Part shown: one piece after another, positions 49,231-61,779 of the stretch | Position numbering within the stretch: the stretch's first letter is position 1 | Layout of the letters: each line of letters starts with the position of its first letter | NCBI GenBank assembly: GCA_036873755.1 | Contig: JAVTVY010025243.1 | Span: 1-64,000, forward strand | Length of the DNA: 64,000 nucleotides | Source: Hanleya hanleyi | Lineage: Eukaryota; Mollusca; Polyplacophora; Lepidopleurida; Hanleyidae | Reading direction: 5' to 3' | Position numbers and translations under genes: made by a program | Notes under the pieces: model-generated | Database searches by the model: none | The model's input: the letters and a program-made list of their open reading frames with translations, nothing else | Told to the model about the DNA's origin: nothing

Positions 49231-50155
49231 GTAATCCAATATGAAAAAAGATAGGTATGGGAATCATGAAAACAGTACAATAAACTGGGCTCGGCGGCAT
49301 GACAGACCACTCTGGTCACTGTGATGTACAGTCTAGCTTCACTATAAGGTGCCTCGATATACATGTAACGCTGATTCTGATATAAGGTGAGTGGTGTCAT
49401 GTCCCCCAAATTAACAAATTATGCATATCATTTCAGCCCTTTTATAATGCTGAAAATCTATAAGATGGTTTAAATCTGGTTCCCAATAACAGCGTTATAG
49501 CAAGGTTACACTGTATTGTATTTGGACATACTCACGTTCGACAAGGTGAGATTTCTATTGTAATGGCAGCTCGCATCAATATGTAGCGTTTTTTAATCCT
49601 TTGTTGATGTCATGATACTTTCATCAATCCGATTGATGCACTTCACAAATGTTCCACCTAGAAATGATATATTAACGACAACTGTGTTGCAATGTTCCAT
49701 CTAGAAACGATACATTATCAACAACCATGAAAGACTGAATAGCCAGACTAAAGTACTGATCTTTCAATTATTGTCAAAAGTGATACCAAATGTAAGTTGT
49801 CACACCTTGACATGGTGGCCCGCAGTCAGTAATGCAAATTGATACCTTCTGCATGTCCATGTATGACTATTAACCCAATATTCAGATCTCGGGAAGTTAC
49901 TGATTTAATAGTTACAATTGTATAAAATTTCTTTGTATTTTGACCTATTTATCCTCCTTCCAGGGGTAGAAAATAGTCATGAATAAGGTTACAGCATCAA
50001 TATACATGTATGCTACATGTATAATATAGAAAGTCAGTGTGACCTTTGTATATACATGTACATGTACCACGGTACAACAATGTTTTCAGGTTGATTCAAT
50101 CAGGCCATCCAAAGTATTATTTATTTCCAGTAACAAACTTTTACAAAAATGCATA

Positions 50156-51951
50156 CAGTGTTTGGGGGAGTTCCGAATCATTTTTCACATCCAGACTGCT
50201 AGCGCTCGTTCTTTTACGAGGGGAGAGCGACTGCTGGTCTTTTATTCTAGGGAAATCTTTCGGCTATAATTGTATGTAAAAAAATCTTCAATCGGACTTG
50301 TCAATCGATGAGAAAATAACCTCCGCTTCAGTGCACCAGCGCGGGCAGTTGCGAATCATTTTGGTGAGTTGCGGATCACGCCATCTAGCGGCCGTTACAG
50401 GCACTGAGAATGGAATTTTTATTGGCTTGAGGGGTCACCTGCTAATCATCCATAGGCCGGTGAAGCCCTGGAGAAGATTTCAATGTTGCCTTAATTCTCC
50501 CCGCCCTGTGAACGAACTGTTACAGGCACAAATGACACGCAGATCTAGCGTCGAAAATGTTCTGAAGTATATTTATCTTGGAGCGAGCCTACAAAATTGC
50601 ATTGTAATCTCAATTTAATTATTTTTTAGAACATTTTAGGATACGATGTCTGACAATCATGGAGGGTGGGCTAGTGAACTTTCCTGTACTGCTCCAAAAT
50701 GACAAAACAGAGGAAGCGGGAACTTCGTGACATTAAAGCTTATCATATTGGGGTCATTTTAGGCCTGGGCCGAGCAGGGGATCATGGGTAAATTCAAAAG
50801 GCGGCCGTGTGGTATCTCAGAAATTCGTTTTTTCAGCCAGTTCTGTCCATTTCTTCGAATTTTTCTGACCTAAAAGGACTAGAAAGTATTTTATTTGGGC
50901 AAAAGTAGTTATTCTCTACTTTATTTGGTAGTTTATGAAAGAAAAATCGGGAAATTAAAATTTCGAAAAATCGGCCCAAAAAATAGTCGACAAATGGCTA
51001 CCGAGATGACGTTACTCGACGTCATCATAGCGTTCATCTTAAACGTTGTTACTCTTTCGGGTAGAGCTTGAACAAAAGATACTGTGTGTTATGTTGCAGC
51101 GCTCTAGCCTTATGGATAGCGAAAATATATAGGTTGACTCCCTCCTCCTCCCCCCATCCCTCACCTGCGATACACCCCAAATCTTCCAGACCAGATAGTG
51201 TTAATAAAGGGACATCCAGTTATTGAACTCGTAGAAACCTCGCTCAGAGATAAACAATTTTATTTATATAAAACTTTTTATATTGGAGTAAGAGATATGT
51301 CTGAAATTATTAAATATAATGATGTAATATCGAGAAAATGATTTGTTCACCAAGGTTTGGAGTGATTCGCGTACATAGTTCCGGTTACAAGGATATTGTC
51401 ATTGATTCATTTTTTTGTTTCAATGCCATGGATTGACCAATCTTCCTTAAAGTCGGTTTACACCTGTTGTATTAGTTGTGAGATGGTCCCTTATTCACCG
51501 ATTTCAAGTTATGAACGGCGCTTATTTCGTTGATTCGGAATTGACATCTCTATTATAGCGCCATTATATTACAATGCTGGTCATTTAACATTTATCGCAA
51601 ATCACTAGATATTTTGTTTGGCCATTTAGCAAGATTCTGTCACTTAAATAAATACTGAATATACCGCCTAAACCCGCCTTATTTCGCGCAGATTCACTAC
51701 TAGAAAAATCGCACGTGTTCTTCGACTCTATGTCAATTTGTCATTGCACAGTACGGGAAGTATTACGTTACCGAATTGACCAGAAAAGAAACAATGCAGG
51801 TCGGTTGTTTGACATTCATTTCAGTCCACGGAAACAGACGTTCCAATAAACTTAGAAAGTTTTAATCGGATGCTTTACTTCAAGAAATATCAGGCATTAA
51901 TTAGGAAAGTGATCCGCAACTCCCCGTGATTCGGAACTCCCCCAAACACTG
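50156..51951. mobile_element. Element with 22-bp inverted ends CAGTGTTTGGGGGAGTTCCG, TA flanks
   Basis: Left end CAGTGTTTGGGGGAGTTCCG and right end CGGAACTCCCCCAAACACTG are exact complements and extend a few bases more. TA flanks both (50154-50155, 51952-51953), as for Tc1/mariner, but no transposase motif was seen. Subterminal GTTGCGGATC occurs near both ends. The plus frame 50298-50618 (106 codons) is unrecognised. Confidence 0.7.
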
Positions 51952-52145
51952 TACATGTAGGTGGTGTAGTTAAGATTTTTAATACTTTTTGAAATATTAC
52001 CCCTATTGCAGTTTTAGTATGGAATTTCATAAAATTCAGTTAAGGGAGTATTGGTACATTTCCATTCGCCAGTAAAGTAATACATGTAACATTGTGGTTT
52101 GCCAAAAGTCAACCTTGGAGATAATCTCAAAGAATATTCCCTTAA

Positions 52146-52649
52146 AGTGATCGTAAACCCTGAAATAAAGTTTCCATCAAATGAAAGACCATTGCGAACA
52201 ATGTCGGAAAATATTTATTTTATTTTTTTACGATTTTATTACACAGAGTAAACTGCAATTAAAGCATGGTATTCTATGGTGGTCTGTTGCAATCATATTT
52301 AGGTCCAGTGACGTCGCATTGCCTTAATACATATATTTCAAACTTTGTATGCACTTTCCAATGCTTGATTCAAGCTTAAGGTATGTATACTTTGAGTTTC
52401 AACACAGACTCACTGTTCCAATGTGCATGTTCCAAAATTGGTGCATACAAAGTTTGAAATATATGTATTAAGGCAGTGTGACGTCACTGGACCTAAATAT
52501 GATTGCAACGGACCACCATAGAATACCATGCTTTAATTGCAGTTTAATCTGTGTAATAAAATCGTAAAAAATTAAAATAAATATTTTCCGACACTGTTCG
52601 CAATGGTCTTTCATTTGATGGAAACTTTATTCGAGGGTTTACGATCACT
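52146..52649. mobile_element. TTAA-flanked near-palindrome K3
   Basis: TTAA at 52142-52145 and 52650-52653; ends AGTGATCGTAAACCC and complement. The arms (about 52146-52375 and 52430-52649) are almost identical, leaving a centre of roughly 60 bp. TGACGTCG at 52309 and TGACGTCA at 52479 occupy mirrored positions. Confidence 0.93.
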
Positions 52650-52986
52650 TTAACTCCACCACCCGTATTCCCCACCCCCAACCACTCCTGGATAGGGTCA
52701 GGGGTTGAGAAGTTTCCTAAAAAATTATTGTCTCAGTGATTTTTTTTTTTTTTTTTATCTTGCTATTTGCTAACTTCTTCTTGTCTCAATAAAATAGCGA
52801 GAAAGTATTGTTTATAATATTCATTACACAAAACGGTCACTTAATGGTCAGACAACCAGTATTCCAAGTATATTATAATACAGTGCTATTGTACATGTTA
52901 CCTTGTGACTTCGTGAGTATGGGGACACTCCATTTTTATTTCATATATTATCTAAAAAATTCTACTTCAAAGTACATGTAAATTAA

Positions 52987-53880
52987 AGGAGAAGAAAACA
53001 TGTGACTAATATATACACTGAACGAAAGATCCATCTTCCCGTTATCCAAAAATGTAAGCAAATATTTTTTACAATTTTTTAGCGTCGATCTATTTATATA
53101 GAAACATCAAAAACTGGAGCCTGTGGACAGATTCATAAGTGCCGCCATTACAAGGACTTGTGTCTATTTTAACCAATCAGAAATGCCAAAACATATTGTG
53201 CGCATCGCTGCGTGACGTCAGTCGGGCTGATACTAAACTTCCACTCTGTATGTTAAAGTATGAGAAACTCTTGGGACTGCAGGTTTATATATTGTGTACT
53301 GTTATAATTTGATAGTATAGTGTGCCAATATTCCGCAAATGCACGGGCATCATGCCGCATTGTGTGGCATTTGTCTGTTCTAACAGAACTGGGAATCCAA
53401 ACCTTCCAAACACCGAGACATTTCAACAGATGTACTGAAACAGTGGGTGTATAACGTCGGTCGGCAGGATTTTACTTCAAACGCATCAGTGAAGAACTTT
53501 TGCACAGTGAGGCTGATGCAATAAATTGGAGTGAGTTTATTAGTCTTTCCACACTATTTCAGTCATATCACGACGTTCGGTTCATATACCTGTCAAATTG
53601 TAATCATCCCAATGTAAGAAAGGCTTAGTTTGTAATATCACCATGCAATGTCCTTATATTTTCACCTTCCCCGCTAGAGAGCGGCGAGGCCCAGGTGACG
53701 TCACACGCTTAGCCGACCCGAGCCAAAATGGCGGCACGCTTGAGAGACAACGATGCGCAGGTTGATCGAAGATTTAATCGAGTAGAAAAAAATCGCAAAA
53801 AAAATTTGCTTACATTTTTGGATACGGGGGAGATAGATCTTTCAGTCAGTGTATACATTAGTCAAATGTTTTCTTCTCCT
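52987..53880. mobile_element. TTAA-flanked element K2 with THAP remnant
   Basis: TTAA at 52983-52986 and 53881-53884; ends AGGAGAAGAAAACATGTGAC and (complement) AGGAGAAGAAAACATTTGAC; pairing extends about 100 bp with gaps. TGACGTCA at 53213-53220 and 53696-53703. Contains a THAP-like fragment and a piece of the SINE-like module (53555-53600). Confidence 0.88.
53352..53518 (+). pseudogene. THAP-domain remnant inside K2
   Basis: ATG at 53352 gives MPHCVAFVCSNRTGNP, the usual THAP start with its first two cysteines. After a frame change the line VLKQWVYNVGRQDFTSNASV then KNFCTV continues the fold (conserved W, N-x-x-R-x-DF). The final Cys-x-x-His is not intact. Confidence 0.6.
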
Positions 53881-54015
53881 TTAAAGAATATTTGACTGTG
53901 AGAAATAAGCCTAATGAATTTTGAACATGAAAATGGGCTATTTTCCCTACTAATTCAGTGATACATAATGCATACACAAATACGAAGCTGCGCATCTGAA
54001 AACCCCTCGGCTCTG

Positions 54016-54825
54016 CAGAGTTCGAATTTGGCACCTGTCCGTCAGTCCGAGACTGGTGAAAAATCAAACGGACTGGTGTGAGTGACTGAACAACAAGTCC
54101 GTCGGACTGGTAACAAAAAAGCTCTCAGTTCATTGTGTAAACTATTTCTCTGGATATCTCCGCAAAATTTGTAAAGAATGAAGAATGAAATATGTCGTGC
54201 GAGTCTAAAAAATTTTTCAGTAAATTCCAACGAAATCACAACCATGGCCGCGTTTTACGACAACAACAACAAACGTAAAGCGGCGCGAGCACTGTCAGCA
54301 TACCGTAAAGTGTGACTGTAATGCAGCATGGCAATGCGGCATGGCAATGCAGGTTGATGATCTTTTCAGGAAATAAGGCACACACTTGTCTTCCAGGTCG
54401 GGAATCGAGAAATCAGCAACATGATTATGCTTCAGTTGACCTGATCATGTTTACCAGGACAATTTTAAACATATTCTCCATCAGCTTCGAAAGAAATCTA
54501 CTGATTTTTTTGGCTTGAAATGGCGTTCGTTGAAGCAGTGTTTCGCGACGACACATGCAGTCAAAGTCGCCGTCAAAGTCTAGCCGATCGGGTTTGTCGT
54601 CTGTGATTATCTTCACACGAGCTCAAGAAATTTAAGAAATGCACAATTATTAATGTCTTATTTAGTAGCAACCATCACAGAGAACAAAATATTCATGACG
54701 ACAAATGTTCCCAGATCATCTTCTATTTAATATTAATGGACTAGTAAAAATATTTGCGGACTGGTTACATTTTTGGCTTACCAGTCCGGAGGACTGGTTC
54801 AAATTTTTCTTAAATTCGAACACTG
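54016..54825. mobile_element. CAG-end transposon F, TSD CTCTG, empty site at about 1031
   Basis: Ends CAGAGTTCGAATTTGG and (complement) CAGTGTTCGAATTT. CTCTG on both sides (54011-54015, 54826-54830). The uninterrupted host sequence is at about 1010-1050 (CCCCTCGGCTCTGGGCACCA), with one CTCTG. Repeated CAGTCCG/CGGACTGG motifs lie near both ends. No transposase recognised. Confidence 0.93.
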
Positions 54826-54839
54826 CTCTGGGATCCAGC

Positions 54840-55900
54840 AATTCATAATGTATTCAATTTGAACCAAGATGTCAGGAACACCGAGCAGTCAAGTGACAAA
54901 TATACAGATTATCAAAAATTTTGCAATTAGAAATGGAGAGAGAATTAAGGTTTAATGTCCAATCAGAGAAACCGCTATTCATTACATAAGTCTCTTGATG
55001 CATCGATAATTTTACATCGAGCATTTGAATGGTATCTATATGAAGTTTCACACTGAGTAGCGAAATGGTACCCAAGATTAATGATTTTGCATAAATTAAA
55101 GATGGCCGCCCATCCTTCCCACCACTCAGAGGAACTGATGATTCATTCATGCAAATCTCTTGATACATCGATGCTGAATACCAAGTTTTGTATAGAACAC
55201 TTAAATGGTATCCGAGATATACATCATTAAAGATTTTGCATAAATTAAAGATGGCCACCAAGTTTTCCGCCCAATCAGAGAAACCAGATCTGTCATTCAT
55301 TATAAGTCTCTTGATGCATTGATGATGAAAACCAAATTTTACATCGAGCACTTGAACGGTATCAGAGATAGAGATTATTAAAAATTTTGCATAAATTAAA
55401 GATGGCCGCCCATGCTTTCGCCACTCAGAGAAACTGATGTGGTTATTCATTGCGAGTCTCTTGATACATCGATGCTCTATAACAAGTTTTGTATAGAACA
55501 CTCAAATGGTATCAGAGATATACATCATTAAAGATTTTGCATAAATTAAAGATGGCCGCCAAGGTTTCCACCGAATCAGGAAAACTGGTTTGGTGATTTC
55601 TTTGAAGTTTCTTGATGCATCGATGATCTACATGTATACGAAGTTTCACACTGAATAGCAAAATGGTACCCAAGATTAATGGTTTTGCATAAATTAAAGA
55701 TGGCCACCAACGTTTTCACCCAATCGGGTCCAGATTCAATAGGGTTCTGGGTCACGATCATATGGATGTGCGCTGCAAGTTTGGTGTGCCTAGGGCAAGT
55801 CTTCTAGAGATATCTTGGTAACGAGAAAGCTGTGACAGACAGATGGACAGACGGACGGACATGACAATACCCTTAGGCCAAATTTGGCTGAGAGGTAAAA
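54840..55900 (+). mobile_element. Helitron-like tandem element, third copy of the AAATTAAAGATGGCC family
   Basis: Units alternate as at 1160-2509. The end has CAGACAGATGGACAGACGGA, CCCTTAGGCCAAATTTGGCT and GAGAGGTAAAAA. It follows the same leading segment (AATTCATAATGTATTCAAT) as at 1042, so the two loci share more than the array. Confidence 0.75.
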
Positions 55901-58600
55901 ATGCAATATGTTCACAAATAGTTTGGCGACCCCATATATTTTTTAATTGTTGATCTTGTCTAGCTGGACGAGTTATTAGTAAAAGTTTAAGCACATTCTC
56001 ACTGTTAACAATGCATGTAATCTACTCCCTTAACCATTTGTTAACTACCATGGAAATGAAAACATTTGCTGACCAAAACTTTTTTCCTTATCACTAACAT
56101 ATCTGGATAGGTAAGGGTTATAGGAAACACAAAATTAACTGTGGATGGCCTATCTATGTATTTTCATTATGCATGACCCAATCTGAGGCCCTGGGCCAGC
56201 TGTTCTAGTATGTACTGATGTAGTAGAACAGACACATACTTTCATTCATACAATTGAGCTTGAATGTGTGTCACCCTCACCACTATTATAATTGTACATT
56301 CCTCTATTGTCCATTCCAGATAATCTATTCTAGACATTTCCACCAAAATTTTTGGGTGAATTTTTCACACAACATTAAAACTTCAGATGGAGTAGACTCA
56401 ATAATCGGTGTGATTTAATTCCCAAATTTCATGAAAATCCATAGACAACTGACAAATTATACATGTACCTACCAAAACACTATGGTGCCATGATGACATT
56501 GGTCTACCAATGTTATATGCAGGCCACTGTTTTTGTACAACATCGAAATTTCACACTTTGTAATATCAATTTCATGTTCGAACACATTTTGATTGTTGTT
56601 GTTGTTGTTTATCTATAAATCCACAAGCGATGGGTATATGATCAGTTTTGACATGATTGATACTGTACAATGGTTACTACTTGAGCTTTGTAGAACTTGG
56701 TATGCTCATCTTCACAAGTCCACCTGGTAAATCCTAAATTCTCGCAAAGGGTTTACCGGGACATTTTTGGTGATTTGAATGAGTTTGAGTCATTGCCTCT
56801 ATAGATGTTACAATTATCTCATATATTTTATCCCCCGTGGTTGTTCCGAATTAGTACCATGTTGGTATCCAATGCTTGCCATTTATGCGTTGTCCCGATG
56901 TCAATTTCAGCCGGACATCAAAGTAGTTTGGCAAGCAAAGAAATTCAAGCCTCCCAGTTGATTGGTGTAATGAGCTGTCCGAGTGCGCTTTGGAGCCATT
57001 CAAGTATTATGTACTGAAAAATTAGTTTTGAACCCCCTCTCATACACAAAATTTTAACCCAATGTATATAGGAAATAATCCTGATATTTACACCCCCTTC
57101 CATCCCTCCCCCCCCCCCCCTCCCCACGCTGCGTACGTAATACTTGAATGCCCCCTTACTGATTGGTTCAATATAGAGAAAACATCCCAAGCTATTTATA
57201 TCCAGAACTGCTATGGGTAACTACATGTAACCAAGCCAGTTTGTATTAATCCTAATGGATTGATCGACACACTGGCTTGCGAGGATGGGTACATGCTAGA
57301 CTGAGACAGTATTCGCGTTATACAGATGTGTACATGTATTTTGAGGATTTCAAATTTCCATTAACATGACAAACATCACTTGGAGAAAAGTACTCTAACA
57401 TTTTCAGCAAGTAAAATTTAAATACAATTTGCACTTATATATTATACATTTAGGCCTACCCAGCAGACCAGCATCAATAACAAGTACTCTTATTCATTTG
57501 ATTAATAATGTCCAAACTAATCAATTCAGCCATTGAATCAAAACAATATTGTACTGCTTGAACATCTCTCTCTCCATTAACATATACAGTCTGTATCTAT
57601 AGCCTACCTGTATATAGTGTACTGCACAGAGTTGTCGGCTGCATCAAAATCAATGTCCACTTCAGCCAGGCCAGTGACCTTATCATGAAGACACTGGACT
57701 TTCATGTAGGGGCTAAATAATGAGCTTAAATGACCTTGTGGATATTTCACTCCTACATTGGCTATAATAACAGTGATAATCAGGTTTGGTTTATAGCTGG
57801 CAGTTAAGCCCATACCCATACAACATGTTCAAGGATATAAATTATACACAAAATTGCTAAGTCTGGCCACGCATCAAAATGACCCTTTATCCCTAGTTAA
57901 TGAACCCACATGTATAGTTCAATGAGGCTATTCTGCTTACTAAAAACACCCAGGACAAGCCCTTAAAGCCACATGTATGACTCTGCGACTTAATACATCG
58001 TAACACCTTGATAATCAGGTGAATATCACGCCATGGCTCCAACTCCTACATGTACAAGGTCATACATGTATTGTTGTATCACGCCTCCAAACACAATTTA
58101 CACATATCATTATTATGTCACCAATGCCTGAGTGGCCTTTCAGTTTGAATAATTCTTGGCCTATTTAACACTAAATCCACAAATAAAGAAGAAGGTAATA
58201 CTGCACTGCACTCATGCATACATTTAATATCTCGAACCCGATGATCAAAGTGGGGGGTTGAACTTGTTTACAACTAACATAATTCTGTTTATTAAGAGAT
58301 TATTTAATCCTCTACCCAACCATTAAGACCAGATATCCTGGGCTCCTTCTCACAGTTTAAAGTTTTCACAGCTAGTATCCTGTCCTTCTCTCCCTGCCCC
58401 CTCCCCGTCCATTATTAAACACAAGCCCAGCTACCCTGGGCTGCTTCGCACAGATTAAAGTTTCACAGCTAGCCTCCTAGCTGTCCTCCCTCTCCCACCT
58501 TCACCACATCAAGGTTTCTATTTGTGAGCCAAAGGCGAACCCTTGACCAACTTGCATAGCCAACCGCGTTCCGCCCACATTCTAGTTTCATGACCTAGAA
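55900..58600. other. Intergenic stretch with one candidate exon
   Basis: Apart from the exon-like segment at 57608-57761 I see no gene. A C run at 57108-57120 is a likely sequencing weak point. From 58320 to 59310 short units with TTTCACAGCTA and CTCCCCT recur loosely. Confidence 0.45.
57608..57761 (-). CDS. Orphan exon-like segment, unknown product
   Basis: On the minus strand TTATTATAG precedes an open frame reading ANVGVKYPQGHLSSLFSPYM through VTGLAEVDIDFDAADNSVQY to TIY, followed by a good donor GTAGGC. The length (154 bp) leaves phase-1 entry and phase-2 exit. The amino-acid composition is protein-like and no repeat family seen here explains it. I do not recognise the family. It may belong to a gene mostly outside the window to either side. 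Confidence 0.35.
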
Positions 58601-58929
58601 AGACTTGCGCTGATGGTAAAATATGTTTGGGTTTTACTTTCGCTGCTAAACTATTTGCTCATACGGACTGTAAAATATTTAATCCGAGCACGCGTAACAA
58701 TAAAATATTAATGGATAGACCAGTGAAATTTTATAGAAATCCGTGCGTTTCAACCCAATTCCAGTCCTTCATTGGAAAGGTGAGGTCGGATACGATGACA
58801 TCGCAGACCGCCTTTGAAGTTTCAGCGTTTCCTACATTTGCCTGGCTTGTTGGATGTTTGATGGTAGATGAATGGGTTTATTTTCTCTTCAAATAGATTT
58901 TGTTTTAAGCTATGTTTCCTTGATATTTA

Positions 58930-59100
58930 TTAATGTTAATGGTTGTTGAAAAGGTACATGTTCAACTGCCACTGGGTATCGCACAAGCTGTAGTGTTTTC
59001 GAATCTGTTGTCACGGTCGCCATGGTCACGGTACTTAAGTGATCTGATTGGTCAATACGTGCAGGATGTTGCTTTTGCTGATTGGCTGACATCTACTACT
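58930..59100 (-). promoter_or_regulatory. Two CCAAT boxes on the minus strand
   Basis: Minus-strand CCAATCAG occurs twice (about 59082 and 59054), with CATGGCGACCGTGAC about 30 bp further on. The spacing resembles a TATA-less promoter of a minus-strand gene, possibly the unlocated 5' end of ACSL. This is only suggestive. Confidence 0.2.
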
Positions 59101-59434
59101 GTGTTGTCGTTGATCGGGATACATTGCCCAAGCGTATCAGGGGCTATATCTAGGATAAAGATACCCAGGCTGGTTTTATAGCGAGGATTTCCCTCTCCTT
59201 GGCCCTCCCCCTGTCCATTATTGAGTTTTTAGTTTCACAGCTACTCCCCAGTATCCCTCTCCCCCCTCCCCTTTAAATTTTCACAGCTACACCCAGGTAT
59301 ATCCCTCTCCTTCCGGGTTTTCAAGCAGCTGGGGAAACTCTGAACATAATGGTGTACTTGTTTTGTTCAATGACTTTCCAGAACTGACAAACAAAAAATT
59401 AGAATTTCATGTACTTTGAAGGCCTAGAAATTGT

Positions 59435-60060
59435 TGTGGTAATCCCTCTAATAATGTAAACACAGGAAGTGATAACCATAACAGGGTTCCTACCCCTTGC
59501 GAAAGACAAGATTTCAGGACTTTTCCAGGTCCAAACAACCTTTTTCCAGGACCTTTACAACTGAATTTTCCAGGACATTTTCTGACACATTTTACTATGT
59601 TTCATTCAGCAAATTCAACAAGGTAAATTAGAATGAAATGAATATGTATTTCAACTATCACGTTTCATACAGATCTGACTAGATCAAAGAATAAATTCAG
59701 TTTGTTAGTAAGAAATTCCAGTAATTAATTGTGGCAGATATTTTGGAGGGAGAGAGGACAATAAAATTCAAGGACTTTTTCCTGAACTCTTTACAAATAT
59801 TGTCAGAATTTAAGGATTTCCAGGTCCTGGAATTTACATGTATTTTCTCAGAATTGAAGGAAATCAAGGAAATCCAGGACCCATATAAACCCTGCATAAA
59901 ATCTGGGGGTGACCAAATTTATTAGAAGAGAAGTTGACAAAATGGTTCAAAATCATGCATAAAATCCATTATTTCTTTGCTATTTCAAGGATTTCAGATG
60001 ATCAAATTTATTAGAACCACTGATAATTGAATTTTGTCCCCAACATACATGCTTGCCTGT
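59435..60060 (+). repeat. CCTCTAATAA-family repeat split by element E
   Basis: GGTAATCCCTCTAATAATG and CACAGGAAGTGATAA lie left of the insertion; GGGGGTGACCAAATTTATTA, CAAATTTATTAGAACCACT and GAATTTTGTCCCCAACAT lie right. Compare the uninterrupted complement at 42085-42300. Confidence 0.65.
59482..59894. mobile_element. CAG-end MITE E, 413 bp, TSD CATAA
   Basis: Ends CAGGGTTCCTACC and (complement) CAGGGTTTATATGGG; CATAA on both sides (59477-59481, 59895-59899). Both ends carry CCAGGACTTTTCCAGG-like or TTTCCAGGTCCTGG-like words. Confidence 0.88.
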
Positions 60061-60139
60061 ATAGATTCCTGTAGCAAACTGAATACTCTTGCCTCACTAA
60101 AAAGTACTTTCTGTATCAAGGTATATATATTGATATTCT

Positions 60140-60612
60140 GACCAGCAGAAAAATGAGGAGCACAGAATCAGTGCTCATCGGTTGCTTGCAGATAGAACGT
60201 GGTCGTTACGGGAATGTACATGTAGATAGGCAAGTGCGATATTGTAAACAGTGCAGTCAACAAGTCATCGAAGATGAATATCATTTCATTTTTAATTGTC
60301 TGAAATACCATGAAACACTGCTCACTACTTTACTGAACAAAATTTGTCCGTATTTCGATAGTTTGAGTCTTCTTTAAAAATGGTACTGTGGAACAAGTCT
60401 AAGAGCCTGTTGACCCACGCGGCCAGTTATTTGATCAAGTGTGAGACCTTAAGATTACAGTGAGTGTCCGTTTCCCAGTACGGGTACCATGAAAACAATT
60501 GGTAAAATGATGTTCTTTAAATGTTCATTCATGTGCATTGACTGTATTGCCGGTCTGCAAAGGCTGTGTATCTTGGTTAATAAATTTTATCTTACCTTAT
60601 CTTATCTTACAT
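60140..60612 (+). pseudogene. 3' end of a LINE with zinc-binding tail and TCTTA tract
   Basis: The frame GCLQIERGRYGNVHVDRQVR, YCKQCSQQVIEDEYHFIFNC and LKYHE shows the C-x-x-C...H-x4-C segment found at the C-terminus of LINE reverse transcriptases. The copy ends about 60575-60612 in repeated TTATCTTA, a typical LINE 3' microsatellite. The 5' part is missing. Confidence 0.65.
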
Positions 60613-60764
60613 GTAAGGCCTAAGGAGTGATTGAACTTTGACAGGAGGGACTGAAAGTTCCAGAAAGTTCTAGTTCAAGGACTACCCAGGTTTTCAAGCA
60701 CCAGTGGGAACTCTGCCTTGTTCCCCCCCCCACCTCTCCTTCTCCTTCTCCTTATTAAAGCTAC

Positions 60765-61150
60765 CCTCACGGAAATAGAGCGCAAGTAGGGTGCAGATGG
60801 AGCGTGTGCCCTAAATAGTCTATCTACTGCACCCTAACTGCACCCTATTTCTTCATTCCATCCACCCTGCTGCACCTTAATTGTGCCCTTAAGAATGTGC
60901 CCTAGAAGCTAGAGATAGGACACGCGCCCCAACTGCGCCTCATTTAGTTTGAAGTTTCCTCTGATATTCAGACTGCGCCCTACTTGCACCCTGTGGACAT
61001 AGATGTTTCCTCCAAAATTTAGACTGCACCCTATCTGCGTCCTGTGGACATATATGTAACTAATTTTTCGATAACTCAGATTACACCCTAAATGCGCCCT
61101 TAGGGCGGAGAGTGAGCCCTACATGTATACTTGTGCCTTTTTTCCACCAA
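60765..61150 (+). repeat. Degenerate array of TGCACCCTAA / TGCGCCCTAA
   Basis: At least ten occurrences of a G-C-A/G-CCCTA core at irregular 10-40 bp spacing. The same sequence type resumes at 62990-63115, so the DNA between (61150-62985) looks like an insertion into it. Confidence 0.75.
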
Positions 61151-61779
61151 CATTCATTTCGCTAGTAATCACATATTCAAGCGTGTCTTTATAAAACTCT
61201 TAGCTTAACAAGAGCCCAAGGGGCTTCAATATACGCCCGTATATCTGGAATTACATTGGTTCAAATTTCAAGGTTGTTTAATAGCCTTGATTCCAATTGA
61301 TCTAGCAATCCAGAGAAAGGTCTACAATTTTTTTGCTTATGAGAATGTAACATATATCACATCTTATATTGAATGATAAACTAAAATGAGCTTAACTCTT
61401 GGTAACTAGTTGACCTTGAAGCAAGAGCTGAGAGCTCACATATCCCACACTGAAATCGACAATAGTCGATCACAAGAAAATAGTAGTTTTCCTGCAAATG
61501 GATTCCTTTCCGACGAGAGAATTTTTCATGAAGGAAGAAAGTGATGAAGTAAACCTTTGTTTTTGAGTTAATAAACAGGTGTGAAGTTCATAAAGGACTT
61601 CTCTCCCCATTAAATTAGTAAATGTATGGTTTTTATTTCACAACAGTTTAACTAAATGAAGCGTTTCAAACATGGGAGAGTCCGAGACAACTCCACACGA
61701 CAATACCATAAAAATGCAGGGAAAAGAACTTCGAATATTCACAACATTCCAACACATTTAGTCAGCTAAGCTTGATTCA

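Noticed and set aside
50298..50618. Transposase of the 50156-51951 element
   Set aside because: The 106-codon frame has no DDE/D pattern or helix-turn-helix signature that I can see.
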